Positions 1 to 8,587 of a DNA stretch of 64,000 nt are shown here, in pieces. The notes beneath the pieces are model-generated. The model had not been told where the DNA came from, made no database searches, and was given only the letters and a program-made list of their open reading frames with translations. This DNA comes from Streptomyces sp. NBC_01716 (GTDB lineage: Bacteria > Actinomycetota > Actinomycetes > Streptomycetales > Streptomycetaceae), in contig NZ_CP109181.1 of the NCBI RefSeq assembly GCF_036248275.1, positions 6,696,001-6,760,000 of the forward strand, in the 5' to 3' direction. Positions within the stretch are counted from its first letter, which is position 1. Every line of letters starts with the position of its first letter. The translations under genes and the position numbers were made by a program.

Positions 1-951
1 CCCAGTCCGTCGAGCGGCGTGGTCCATCTCGGACCGCTTCCGCTGCGCGGCTATGCGTTCTGCATCATTCTCGGTGTCTTCGTCGCCGTCTGGTACGGCA
101 ACAAGCGCTGGATCGCCCGCGGCGGCAAGGCCGGCACCGTGGCCGACATCTCCGTCTGGGCCGTGCCCTTCGGACTTGTCGGCGGCCGGCTCTACCACGT
201 GATCACCGACTACCAGCTGTACTTCAGCGACGGTAAGAACTGGGTCGACGCCTTCAAGATCTGGGAGGGCGGCCTCGGAATCTGGGGCGCGATCGCCTTC
301 GGCGCCGTCGGCGCGTGGATCGGCTGTCGCCGCCGGGGCATCCCGCTGCCCGCGTACGCGGACGCCATCGCACCCGCGATCGTGCTGGCCCAGGCCATCG
401 GCCGCTGGGGCAACTGGTTCAACCAGGAGCTGTACGGCAAGGCCACCGATCTGCCGTGGGCCGTGGAGATCTCCGACGGGGTGAACCGCGAGGGCGGTAC
501 GTACCACCCGACGTTCCTCTACGAGTCGCTGTGGTGCGTCGGCGTCGCGCTGCTCGTGGTCTGGGCCGACCGCCGCTTCAAGCTCGGCCACGGACGCGCC
601 TTCGCGCTCTACGTCGCCGCGTACTGTGTAGGCCGGTCCTGGATCGAGTACATGCGCGTCGACGAGGCGCACCACGTGCTGGGGCTCCGCCTCAACGTGT
701 GGACCGCGATCATCGTCTTCGTCCTCGCGGTGGTCTACATCGTGATCTCGGCGCGGATTCGCCCGGGTCGCGAGGAGATCGTCGAGCCGGACCGCGAGAC
801 GCTCGGCAAGGACGCGAAGGCCAAGACCGAGGACGGCGACGCCGAGGTCGAGCTCAAGAAGGGCGACGAGCCCGAGACGGCCGGGGCCGGGGCGGATGCC
901 GCCCCGGACGCGGAGAGCAGCTCCGACACCGCGGCGGCCAAGAACGCCTGA
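1..951 (+). CDS. lgt: Prolipoprotein diacylglyceryl transferase (5' end cut)
   Basis: Membrane enzyme that transfers a diacylglyceryl group from phosphatidylglycerol to the lipobox cysteine of exported prolipoproteins. The frame is open from base 1 and reads PSPSSGVVHLGPLPLRGY, which in this family lies a few residues after the true N terminus, so the start codon is just outside the window; the GTG at 19 is an internal valine. Several hydrophobic segments span the protein. The family signatures GGRLYHV and GRWGNWFNQELYG are visible. The C-terminal ~60 residues form a charged, Ala/Glu-rich tail common in actinobacterial Lgt and probably disordered. A bidirectional hairpin terminator follows. 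The lipoprotein LivJ encoded at 41616-42854 is one expected substrate. Confidence 0.95.
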   Translation, partial: PSPSSGVVHLGPLPLRGYAFCIILGVFVAVWYGNKRWIARGGKAGTVADISVWAVPFGLVGGRLYHVITDYQLYFSDGKNWVDAFKIWEGGLGIWGAIAFGAVGAWIGCRRRGIPLPAYADAIAPAIVLAQAIGRWGNWFNQELYGKATDLPWAVEISDGVNREGGTYHPTFLYESLWCVGVALLVVWADRRFKLGHGRAFALYVAAYCVGRSWIEYMRVDEAHHVLGLRLNVWTAIIVFVLAVVYIVISARIRPGREEIVEPDRETLGKDAKAKTEDGDAEVELKKGDEPETAGAGADAAPDAESSSDTAAAKNA

Positions 952-990
952 CGGCTGCGACAGCCAGGCAGGGTTTGCCAGACACGGTCC

Positions 991-1031
991 AAAGGGCCGC
1001 CGGACCTCCTCAGGAGGCCCGGCGGATCTTT
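991..1031. terminator. Bidirectional terminator between lgt and the minus-strand operon
   Basis: Inverted repeat: arms 997-1003 and 1019-1025 (CCGCCGG/CCGGCGG) plus 1005-1010 and 1012-1017 (CCTCCT/AGGAGG), with one A-C mismatch and a one-base loop. AAAG at 991 and CTTT at 1028 give a short U tail in both directions. It lies between the convergent ends of lgt and the CoA-ester lyase. Confidence 0.8.
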
Positions 1032-1152
1032 CGTGTGCCCGCCTGACGGGCGCGCGTCGGCCCGCCGGGGGCGGATAGCTCGTTGGCCCGGTTTCGGCAA
1101 CGCCGGGAGCGTGCCAGGCTGAGACGTCGGGCACGGAGGCCCATTCGGGCCG

Positions 1153-2025
1153 TCAGTTCTGCAGCACGCCCCGTTCGCGGGCCGCCAGGGTGAGTGTGTG
1201 GTGAGCCGCCGTGACGATCGCCGCGTCCACGAAGCGGCCGTCCGGCAGTGCCAGCGCACCCGCGTCCTTCGACGCCGCCTCGACGATCTCCGTGGCCGAC
1301 TCGATCTCCCGCGCCGTCGGGAGATACGCGCGTTCGATCACCGGCAGCTGGCGCGGGTGGATCGCGGAGCGCCCGAAGAAGCCCAGCGAGCGCCCGTGCG
1401 CGCACGAGGCCGCCAGCCCCTCCAGGTCCCGCACATCCGGGAAGACGGACTGGGCCGGCGCCGGCAGACCGGCGGCCCGTGCCGCCACCACGACGCGGCT
1501 GCGCGGCCAGTCGAGCCCGGCGTCGTTCCGTACCCCCAGATCGGCGCGGAGGTCGGCCTCGCCGAGTGCGATCCCCCGCAGGAGGGGATGGGCCGCGGCG
1601 ATGGCGTGGGCGTTCTCGATGGCGAGGGCCGACTCCAGCAGCGCGTACAGCGGGACGCCCGGGGCCATGGCCGCGGCCCGGCGGATGTCCGACGCGTGCG
1701 TGACCTTCGGCAGCCGCAGCCCCGCCAGACCGGGGAGGCCGGCCAGCACGGGGATGTCGGCGTCGCAGGCGACACGGACATGGACCGGGGTCGCGCCGGG
1801 GGAGGCCAGCAGGTCGGCCGTCGCGGCGCGCGCGTACTCCCGGCGGTCGGTGGCGACCGCGTCCTCCAGATCGACGATCACCGCGTCGGCTCCGGCGGCG
1901 AGCGCCTTCTGTACGACGTCGGGCCGGTCCCCGGGCACGTACAGCCAGGTGAGCGGGGCGTGCGGCGGGCACGTCGGGTGCGGACGTCCCGGCACGGCTG
2001 GGGCGTGCGGCGCGGGGCGGCTCAC
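1153..2025 (-). CDS. HpcH/HpaI aldolase, CitE-like CoA-ester lyase
   Basis: 290-residue TIM-barrel protein of the CitE/citramalyl- or malyl-CoA lyase family, which cleaves (or forms) C-C bonds in acyl-CoA esters in a Mg-dependent reaction. Motifs are WLYVPGDRPDVVQKAL near the N terminus, GADAVIVDLEDAV (acidic metal/substrate site), the LLESALAIENA segment, LGEADLRADLG, and a C-terminal FFGRSAIHPRQLPVI signature. The start is GTG and shares the bases GTGA with the stop of the CoA-transferase gene upstream, so it is translationally coupled. It is the last gene of the operon running from 9621. The true acyl-CoA substrate cannot be read from sequence; pairing with a family III CoA-transferase suggests a dicarboxylate or hydroxy-acid thioester. 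Confidence 0.85.
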   Translation of the reverse strand: MSRPAPHAPAVPGRPHPTCPPHAPLTWLYVPGDRPDVVQKALAAGADAVIVDLEDAVATDRREYARAATADLLASPGATPVHVRVACDADIPVLAGLPGLAGLRLPKVTHASDIRRAAAMAPGVPLYALLESALAIENAHAIAAAHPLLRGIALGEADLRADLGVRNDAGLDWPRSRVVVAARAAGLPAPAQSVFPDVRDLEGLAASCAHGRSLGFFGRSAIHPRQLPVIERAYLPTAREIESATEIVEAASKDAGALALPDGRFVDAAIVTAAHHTLTLAARERGVLQN

Positions 2026-3257
2026 AGCGCGCCCTCCTCACGGAGGGCCGCGATTTCCCCAGCGGAGAGGCCCAGCTCGGTGAGGACCGCGTCCGTGTCG
2101 GCGCCGTGCGGCCGGCCGGCCCACCGGATGGCCCCGGGGGTCTCCGAGAGCCGGAAGAGGACGTTCTGCATGCGGATCGGACCGAGGTCCGGATCCTCGA
2201 CCTCGGTGACGCTGTCCAGCGCCCGGTAGTGCGGGTCGTTCATGACGTCGCGGACGTCGTAGACGGGGGCGATGGCCGCGTCCGCCTTCTCGAACGCGGC
2301 CATCGCGTCGTCGCGTGAACGCCGGGCGATCCACTCGCCCACCGCCTTGTCCAGCACGTCGGCGTGTTCGGCCCGCCCGCTGCCGGTGGTGAACCACGGC
2401 TCGTCGACCAGTTCCTCCCGGCCCACCAGCCGCATGACGCGCTCGGCGACCGACTGGGCGGAGGTGGAGACCGCGAGCCAGGAGCCGTCGGCGGTGCGGT
2501 AGGTGTTGCGGGGGGCGTTGTTACGGGAGCGGTTGCCGGTACGGGGCTGTACGTAGCCGAGCTGGTCGTACCAGAGCGGCTGCGGCCCCAGCACCGTCAG
2601 GATCGGCTCGATGATCGCCAGATCGACCACCTGTCCCCGCCCCGTCGTCGCCCGGCCGTTGAGCGCGGTCATCACGGCGTACGCGGTGGCCAGCGCCGCG
2701 ATCGAGTCGGCCAGACCGAACGGAGGCAGCGTCGGCGGCCCGTCGGGCTCGCCCGTCATCGCGGCGAACCCGCTCATCGCCTCGGCGAGCGTGCCGAAGC
2801 CAGGACGCCGGGAGTACGGGCCGAACTGCCCGAAGCCGGTGACCCGGGCGAGCACCAACCGGGGGTTGACGGCGGAGAGTTCGGCCCAGCCGAGGCCCCA
2901 TTTCTCCAGCGTGCCGGGGCGGAAGTTCTCGATGATCACGTCCGCTTCGGCGGCCAGCCGCAGCAGGACGTCCCGGCCGGGCGGGCCGCACAGGTCGAGC
3001 GTGATGGTGCGCTTGTTGCGGCCCAGGATCTTCCACCAGAGGCCGACGCCGTCCTTCGCGGGGCCGTGCCCGCGCGACGGGTCGGGGCGGGTGGGGTGCT
3101 CGACCTTGATGACCTCGGCGCCGAAGTCACCGAGCATCGTGGCGGCGAGCGGCCCGGCGAAGAGGGTGGCGAGGTCCAGGACGCGCAGGCCGTCCAGCGG
3201 GGGAGCGGCGGGAGCCTTCGACCCGGTGCCGGTGCCCGTGCTGTTCGTGGTGGTCAT
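2022..3257 (-). CDS. Family III (CaiB/BaiF) CoA-transferase
   Basis: 411-residue acyl-CoA transferase. Family III enzymes exchange CoA between carboxylic acids through a mixed anhydride on an active-site aspartate. Visible features are LDGLRVLDLATLFAGPLAA at the N terminus, GDFGAEVIKVEHP, the nucleotide-binding-like KRTITLDL, a VIIENFRPGTLEKWGLG segment, and GLADSIAAL, which carries the likely catalytic Asp. Length is normal. ATG start overlaps the kinase stop by 4 bases (ATGA), and its own stop overlaps the lyase start by 4 bases. A short low-complexity N terminus (Thr/Gly-rich) precedes the domain. Substrates are unknown. Confidence 0.88.
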   Translation of the reverse strand: MTTTNSTGTGTGSKAPAAPPLDGLRVLDLATLFAGPLAATMLGDFGAEVIKVEHPTRPDPSRGHGPAKDGVGLWWKILGRNKRTITLDLCGPPGRDVLLRLAAEADVIIENFRPGTLEKWGLGWAELSAVNPRLVLARVTGFGQFGPYSRRPGFGTLAEAMSGFAAMTGEPDGPPTLPPFGLADSIAALATAYAVMTALNGRATTGRGQVVDLAIIEPILTVLGPQPLWYDQLGYVQPRTGNRSRNNAPRNTYRTADGSWLAVSTSAQSVAERVMRLVGREELVDEPWFTTGSGRAEHADVLDKAVGEWIARRSRDDAMAAFEKADAAIAPVYDVRDVMNDPHYRALDSVTEVEDPDLGPIRMQNVLFRLSETPGAIRWAGRPHGADTDAVLTELGLSAGEIAALREEGAL

Positions 3258-4144
3258 GACGTGGCCTCGTCGATCTCGCAGCGGTACGGCATGGACGTGG
3301 ACGCCCCGTGGCGCCGCACACAGAGCGCGGCGGCGGCCGACGCCCAGCGCGTCGCCTCCGCCATCGGACGGCCCTCGCCGATCGCCACGGCCAGCGCGCC
3401 GACGAACGTGTCGCCGGCGGCCGTCGTGTCCACGGCGGTCACCTTCGGCGCGGGGACGGTGACGGGCCCGGCGTCGCGCGCCGCGTACAGACAGCCCGCC
3501 GCGCCCAGGGTGATCACGACCTCCGGGACCTGCCGGAGCAGCACCTTCGCCGCCTCGCGCGGGTCGGCGACGCCCGCGAGCTCCGCGGCCTCGTGCTCGT
3601 TGGGGACCAACAGATCGGTGGCGGCGAGCAGTTCGGGCGGCAGCGGCTGGACGGGGGCGGGGGTGAGGATCGTCCGAACCCGGTGCCGCCTGGCCGCCCG
3701 CGCGCCGTCGAGTACGACGCTCAGCGGGAGTTCGAGCTGGAGGAGCAGGGAGGCGGCGGTGCCGATGAGGGTCTCCTCGCCGGGGCCGAGCGCGGTGAGG
3801 GTGCCGTTCGCGCCGGGGATGACGACGATCGCGTTGCCGCCCTCGTCGTCCACGACGATGTGCGCCGTGCCGGAGGGGCCATCGGCGGTGTGGAGCAGGT
3901 CGGTGTCGACGCCGGACGAGGTGAGCGTGTGCCGGAGCCGTACGCCGAACTCGTCGTCGCCGACCGCGCCGATCATCGCCACGTCCCCACCGGCGCGGGC
4001 GGCGGCGACGGCCTGGTTGGCGCCCTTGCCGCCGGGGACCGTACGGAATTCACGGCCCGTGACGGTCTCCCCGTGCTTCGGGGCCCGCGCGACGTACGCG
4101 ACGAGGTCCATGTTGGTGCTGCCGAGCACCACGATGCCGGTCAT
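3254..4144 (-). CDS. PfkB-family sugar kinase, ribokinase-like
   Basis: 296-residue PfkB carbohydrate kinase most like ribokinase, which phosphorylates ribose at O5 with ATP. The N-terminal GSTNMDLV, the glycine-rich GGKGANQAVAAARAGG signature and the C-terminal DTTAAGDTFVGAL (anion hole and catalytic Asp in GDTF) are all present. The start is ATG at 4144, overlapping the stop of the upstream ARH gene (ATGA); longer in-frame extension upstream lies inside that gene. Position inside an operon of four ADP-ribosylglycohydrolase-type genes suggests it may phosphorylate the pentose or nucleoside released by them. That link is inference; a closely related PfkB nucleoside or sugar kinase is equally possible. 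Confidence 0.85.
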   Translation of the reverse strand: MTGIVVLGSTNMDLVAYVARAPKHGETVTGREFRTVPGGKGANQAVAAARAGGDVAMIGAVGDDEFGVRLRHTLTSSGVDTDLLHTADGPSGTAHIVVDDEGGNAIVVIPGANGTLTALGPGEETLIGTAASLLLQLELPLSVVLDGARAARRHRVRTILTPAPVQPLPPELLAATDLLVPNEHEAAELAGVADPREAAKVLLRQVPEVVITLGAAGCLYAARDAGPVTVPAPKVTAVDTTAAGDTFVGALAVAIGEGRPMAEATRWASAAAALCVRRHGASTSMPYRCEIDEATS

Positions 4145-5676
4145 GGGCGGAGTGCCTCCTGGGTGAGTCGGGCGAGTTCGTCGAAGCCGGTGCCGTCGAA
4201 TCCGACGACGGAGGTGGCGAGGCGGTTCTTGAGCGGAGCCGTCCACCGCTCGGGCAGCCGGTCCGGGTGCCCGGCGAGCAGACCGGCGACGGACCCGGCC
4301 GTCGCGCCGTTGGAGTCGGTGTCCCAACCGCCGGACACGGCACGGCAGATGGAGCCGGTGAAGTCGCCGTCGGCGTGGGTGAGGGCGGCGGCGATGAGCG
4401 CGGCGTTAGGGATGGCGTGGACCCAGTGGTAGTGGCCATGGGCGGCGTGCAGCCGGTCGACGACGGTGTCGAAGCCATTGTGGACGCGGGCCGTCCCGAT
4501 CCCGTCGCGGACGGCCTCCGCGAGTCGTGAGCGCGGGGGTACGACGGCGAGGCCGGCGCGCAGAGAGGCGTGCACGTCGGCGCCGCCGCCGGCCGCGGCG
4601 ATGGTGCCCGCGACGAACATCGCGCTGTACACCCCGTTGGCGGTGTGCGTCAGCGCGGCGTCCCGGTGTGCCTGGGCGGCGGCCGACGCGGGGTCACCCG
4701 CGTGCGTCCAGCCGTGGACGTCCGCGCGGATGGCCGCGCCGATCCACTCCCGGAACGGGTTGTGGTGCCGGGCCGTGTCCGGGGGCTCGATCCCCGAGAG
4801 CAGATTGCGGTACGCGACGCGCTCGGCGGTGAACGTACGTCCTGCGGGCAGCTGGTCGAGCCACAGACGCGCGACGTCGGCGGTGCGGAAGCCGCGGCCG
4901 TACCGCTGGAGCAACAGCGCGTTGAGCAGGGGGTAGTTGAGGTCGTCGTCCTCGGGCATGCCGTCGATGTTCTCGGCGAGGGAGTCGGCGGCGGAGCGCC
5001 GGTTCCAGGGGTGCGCGGCGGCGAGGTCCGCCGGGACGCCCTCGGCGGTGAACCAGTTGTTCAGGGGCCAGTTGCCGGTGGCGCGGGCGAGTGCGCGGAT
5101 GGCGGCGAGTGGGAGTTTCTCGACGGGTTTGCCGAGGAGACAGCCGGCGGCGCGGCCGAGCCAGGCGGCGTGCAGCTGGTGGGTGCTCAGGGGGGTGTGT
5201 TCCCCGGCCCCGCCCCTTCCCGAAACCGGGGGTGGGCCCCCGGGCCCCCCGATGGTCGCGTCCGCCGGGCCGGGCGGCGCGCTTCGCGGCGCGGTGGTGG
5301 ACGGCGCGTGATCGCCGGCACTGCCCGCTCCCGGGTCCGGTGCCAGGCCGCCGGGCCCCCGTGCGGCGGGCGCGCTCGCGGTCGGCCACGCGTCGCCGCA
5401 CGCTCCTACGATCTCCGGCAGCTCCGTCGGTTCATCGGCCGCCAACGGGCTTGGCAGCTCCGCCAGTTCATCCAGAAGCGTCACGGCCAGCGTGCGCAGG
5501 TGCGCGGGGGGCGGTGGGGTGGAGGCGCCCCCGTGGGGTGGGGACGCGGGGCCGCCCCCGGCGTGCCACCGCGCGGCCACCGCCGTCGCGTCGCGCCCGT
5601 CCTCCGCCGCCTGGCGCAGCTCGTGGCCCAGCAGGTCCTCCGGCTGGACCCAGGTCACCCGCAACGGCTCCGTCAT
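4141..5676 (-). CDS. ADP-ribosylglycohydrolase family protein with N-terminal extension
   Basis: 511-residue ARH/DraG-type protein. The first ~175 residues are a poorly conserved extension (starting MTEPLRVTWVQPEDLLGHEL, then Pro/Gly/Ala-rich and probably disordered). The ARH fold then begins at AAWLGRAAGCLLGKPVEKL. Family metal-site features are the EDDDLNYPLLNALLL helix and the C-terminal GGWDTDSNGATAGSVAG motif, so both acidic clusters are kept. ARH enzymes bind two Mg ions and hydrolyse N- or O-glycosidic bonds to ribose (for example ADP-ribosyl-arginine). ATG start overlaps the upstream ARH stop by 4 bases. One of four paralogues in this operon; they differ strongly, so they probably act on different substrates. 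Confidence 0.85.
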   Translation of the reverse strand: MTEPLRVTWVQPEDLLGHELRQAAEDGRDATAVAARWHAGGGPASPPHGGASTPPPPAHLRTLAVTLLDELAELPSPLAADEPTELPEIVGACGDAWPTASAPAARGPGGLAPDPGAGSAGDHAPSTTAPRSAPPGPADATIGGPGGPPPVSGRGGAGEHTPLSTHQLHAAWLGRAAGCLLGKPVEKLPLAAIRALARATGNWPLNNWFTAEGVPADLAAAHPWNRRSAADSLAENIDGMPEDDDLNYPLLNALLLQRYGRGFRTADVARLWLDQLPAGRTFTAERVAYRNLLSGIEPPDTARHHNPFREWIGAAIRADVHGWTHAGDPASAAAQAHRDAALTHTANGVYSAMFVAGTIAAAGGGADVHASLRAGLAVVPPRSRLAEAVRDGIGTARVHNGFDTVVDRLHAAHGHYHWVHAIPNAALIAAALTHADGDFTGSICRAVSGGWDTDSNGATAGSVAGLLAGHPDRLPERWTAPLKNRLATSVVGFDGTGFDELARLTQEALRP

Positions 5677-6839
5677 CGCGCCACCGTCAGCTCGGCGAAC
5701 GCCGCCTCGTGGGCCCGGCGGCGCGCCGTGTCCTGGGCGAACATCTCGTACGCCACCTTCGTCAGCGTCCGCCCCGGGCCGTACAGATCGAGGCGGCTCG
5801 CCTCCGACACACGCTTCGCCCAGTCGGGCGGGATCGTCGCCCCGCCGGACAGCGCCCCGGCCACCGCCCCGCTCATCGTGGCGATCGAGTCGCAGTCGCG
5901 GCCGTAGTTGACGGAGCCGAGGACCGTACGGCGGTAGTCGCCGTCGCCGATGAGCAACATGCCGAGGGCGACGGGCAGTTCCTCGATGGAGTGCAGCCGC
6001 GAGGGACGGCGCGCGCCGAGGGACGGGGCGCGGTAGTCGGGGCCCACGGTGTCGAACGGCGCGACGGCCTCCCGAAGCGGACGCAGCGCCGGCTCGAAGT
6101 CGTCGTGGGCGGCGGCCACTTCGCACACCGCCTCGATCGCGGCGCGCGTCCCGTCCTTGGCGAGCCCGAGGCACGTGTCGATGACGCTCGTCGGCGTCGC
6201 GCCCGGCACACACGCCGCCGCGACGGCCGCCGCGAGGACCCCGGCCGCCTCACGGCCGTAACTGGACTGGTGCGCGCCGGCAACGTCGACGGCCTCCGCG
6301 TACGCGGCACCGGGGTTCGCCGCGTTGACGAGGCCCACCGGCGCCATGTACATCGCCGCACCGCAATTGACGATGTTCCCGGCGCCCGCCTCGCGGGGGT
6401 CCACATGGCCGTAGTGGATACGGGCGACGAGCCACTTCTCGGCGAGGAAGATCCGCTGGAGAGGCAGCGCCTCCGCCTCCAGCTCCGGGATCCAGCGCGG
6501 GGTGGAGATCAGGTCGGGGACGAGATGGTCGGCGACGGCGTACGCGTCGAGGTGGTCGCGGACCGTGGCGTACACCCGCACCAGCGCGTGCGTCATCAAG
6601 GTGTCGTCGGTGACATGGCCGTCGCCCTTGTGGTACGGGGCGATGGGCCGCGCCGTACGCCAGTCCTCGTGCCACGGGCCGACGATGCCGGACACCCGGC
6701 CGCCGTGCCGGTCCATGATCTGCTCGGGGGTCCAGCCCTCGACGGGGCCGCCGAGCGCGTCTCCGACGGCCGCGCCGACGAGACTGCCGGCGATCCGGTC
6801 TCGGAGTGAGGGCGTCGCGGATGCTGTGAGCGTCGTCAT
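5673..6839 (-). CDS. ADP-ribosylglycohydrolase family protein
   Basis: 388-residue canonical ARH protein. The N terminus DRIAGSLVGAAVGDALGGP, the GHVTDDTLMTHAL metal-site motif and the C-terminal NYGRDCDSIATMSGAVAGAL motif match DraG/ARH enzymes, with the Mg-binding aspartates in place. The start is ATG at 6839. There is no Shine-Dalgarno sequence; instead a GACAAT hexamer lies 6 bases before the ATG (minus strand, 6846-6851), suggesting an internal promoter and a leaderless message. The gap to the upstream ARH gene (56 bases) is the only sizeable gap in the operon. Its stop overlaps the next ARH start by 4 bases. Confidence 0.9.
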   Translation of the reverse strand: MTTLTASATPSLRDRIAGSLVGAAVGDALGGPVEGWTPEQIMDRHGGRVSGIVGPWHEDWRTARPIAPYHKGDGHVTDDTLMTHALVRVYATVRDHLDAYAVADHLVPDLISTPRWIPELEAEALPLQRIFLAEKWLVARIHYGHVDPREAGAGNIVNCGAAMYMAPVGLVNAANPGAAYAEAVDVAGAHQSSYGREAAGVLAAAVAAACVPGATPTSVIDTCLGLAKDGTRAAIEAVCEVAAAHDDFEPALRPLREAVAPFDTVGPDYRAPSLGARRPSRLHSIEELPVALGMLLIGDGDYRRTVLGSVNYGRDCDSIATMSGAVAGALSGGATIPPDWAKRVSEASRLDLYGPGRTLTKVAYEMFAQDTARRRAHEAAFAELTVAR

Positions 6840-6845
6840 GCCGGA

Positions 6846-6851
6846 ATTGTC
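6846..6851 (-). promoter_or_regulatory. Possible -10 element for a leaderless ARH transcript
   Basis: On the minus strand GACAAT ends 6 bases before the ATG at 6839, where a transcript starting at the A of ATG would need it. No ribosome-binding site is present. No convincing -35 hexamer is seen at 17-18 bases. Confidence 0.35.
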
Positions 6852-6895
6852 CACCCCGGTACGTCCCGTGGGGGTGAAGCTCGCCGCCCTTGGTG

Positions 6896-8587
6896 CTAAA
6901 GGGAGTTGTGGTCCGCGGAGTCCGTCGAGTTCGCCGAGTCGAGCGTGCGGGTCAGCAGCCCGGCGAGTTCGACCAGGTCCGTGCCCGCGAGACGCGGCAG
7001 GGCGCAGCCCGCCAGGACGCGGCAGGCGTCGCGCCACGCCGGGGGCACGGCCGCACCCCCGCCGAGCGCCCCGGTCAGCGCACCGGCGAGCGCGGGCGCC
7101 GAGTCCGCGACCCGCGAGAGGCAGGCGGCGGCGGGTACGGCGGCGCGGACGTCCCCGCCGGAGGCGAGGGTCAGGGCGAGGGTGACCGGCACGGTCTCGG
7201 CGGCGGCGATGCCGTAGCTGTAGACGTGGTCGACGATCTGATGCTCCAGCAGGGGGACGAGCGCGAAAGCTCCGGCGGGCTCGTCGGCGAAGTCCCGCGC
7301 CAGCTTGACCGCGTGCTGGGCGTTGCGGCCGATCTCCGTGCTGTCCGGCAGCTGTTCGAGCGCGGCGGCGACAGCGGTCGCGGTGTCGGCGCCGCCGAGC
7401 GCCGCGGCCACGGCGGCGGCCATCGCGCGGGCGCCGTGCACCCCGTCGCCGTCCTGCGTGTAGCGGGCGTCGAACTCGGCGAGTTCGGCGGCGGCGTGCG
7501 GACGCCCCGGATACGTGACCGCCAGGACGACGGCCCGTACGCAGGCCGCGTCGTCGAAGTAGTGCGGGTTGTCGTGGCCGGTCGCGGGCGGGCGCAGACC
7601 GGTGGCGAGATTGCCGAGCCCGGCACGTACGGAGATCCGGGCGCGGAGCGGCAGTACGGCGGACTCCACCTCCGGCGCGCGGTCCGCCGCCGCGGCGATC
7701 TCGCAGGCGAGGGTGGACCAGGCGAGGTCGATGGCGGCGCGGGTGCGGCGATCGGCGGGAAGGCCGGCGAAGTGGTCACCGAACGCGGTGAGCACGGTCT
7801 CGGCGGCGAACGCCGCCCACTCGGCGTCGTCGGACGGGCCGAGGCGCAGGGGCTCGGGGGGCTGGTTGAGGGCGATGGGGACGGGGAGGGTGGTGGTGGC
7901 GTTCTGCTCGGCGAAGGTGTCGAGCTCGCGGGTGAGCCGTCGGGTCCACTCGGGCATCCGCGCGGCCCGATGCCGCGCGGCGGGCCACCCGGCGGCATCC
8001 CCGGCGGCCAGCCCGAGAAGCAACCCTTCGACCCGCTCGCGCCCGGCGCCCGCCCCGACACGCAGGTGCTGACACCGGGGAGCGCCGGCGCTCCGGTCCG
8101 GCCGGGGCGCCGGCGGCCGTTCCCGCGCGTCCGCCGGCTGCGAACCGCGCGGTGTCCCGTACGCGCCCTCGGACCCGGCCGGGTTCCGGCGCTTCGAGGG
8201 CTCGCTCAGCACATTCCGCTGTTGAAGGCCGGGCTGGGCGTCGGGCGACGGCTCGACGTCGTGTGCTCCCCGAGCCGCGCCCTCCGGCCGGCCTGGGTTT
8301 CGGCGGGTTGGGACTTCGTCCTCCGCGCCCAGCGCGTTCCGCGGCTGCGAACCGTGCTGTGCGCCGGGTGACGGTTCGGCGGCGTGGGTTTCGTACGCGC
8401 CCTCTGCGTGGGCGGGGTTCCGGCTGGCGGGCGGTGCTTCGTCACCCTCCGCCCGGCCAGGGTTCCAACCGGTCCGGGCCTCGTCCTGTGTCCTCGTCCG
8501 CCCCGCGTTCAGCGCGCCCCCGGGCTGCGGACCGAGCCAGGTGCCGATGTCCGCCCCCGCGCCCTCGCCCCCCTCCCCGCCCGTCAC
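6896..8587 (-). CDS. Divergent ADP-ribosylglycohydrolase-like protein with repeat-rich N terminus
   Basis: 563 residues from the GTG at 8587, which overlaps the upstream ARH stop (GTGA) as elsewhere in this operon. The first ~175 residues hold three to four degenerate copies of a unit that reads approximately RNP..EGA...EPSP.AQ.G.Q.RN and are probably disordered. The ARH-like domain starts at ERVEGLLLGLAAGDAAGW. The central Asp pair is kept (GPSDDAEWAA), but the C-terminal metal motif, normally GxDxDS/T, reads SRVADSAPALAGAL and lacks its first Asp. Activity may be weakened or changed. The start is uncertain: no good internal alternative with a ribosome-binding site was seen, and the repeat region could be partly non-coding. 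Confidence 0.7.
   Translation of the reverse strand: MTGGEGGEGAGADIGTWLGPQPGGALNAGRTRTQDEARTGWNPGRAEGDEAPPASRNPAHAEGAYETHAAEPSPGAQHGSQPRNALGAEDEVPTRRNPGRPEGAARGAHDVEPSPDAQPGLQQRNVLSEPSKRRNPAGSEGAYGTPRGSQPADARERPPAPRPDRSAGAPRCQHLRVGAGAGRERVEGLLLGLAAGDAAGWPAARHRAARMPEWTRRLTRELDTFAEQNATTTLPVPIALNQPPEPLRLGPSDDAEWAAFAAETVLTAFGDHFAGLPADRRTRAAIDLAWSTLACEIAAAADRAPEVESAVLPLRARISVRAGLGNLATGLRPPATGHDNPHYFDDAACVRAVVLAVTYPGRPHAAAELAEFDARYTQDGDGVHGARAMAAAVAAALGGADTATAVAAALEQLPDSTEIGRNAQHAVKLARDFADEPAGAFALVPLLEHQIVDHVYSYGIAAAETVPVTLALTLASGGDVRAAVPAAACLSRVADSAPALAGALTGALGGGAAVPPAWRDACRVLAGCALPRLAGTDLVELAGLLTRTLDSANSTDSADHNSL
8130..8530. repeat. Degenerate ~110-125-bp tandem repeats inside the ARH-like gene
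   Basis: The plus strand shows repeated blocks of the type gggttccggc...gcgttccgcggctgcgaacc...gggtgacggttcgg. Block heads fall near 8182, 8291, 8412 and 8460. On the minus strand the blocks encode the repeated RNP/EGA/EPSP peptide of the ARH-like protein. Copies are diverged, so this is an old expansion. Confidence 0.6.
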
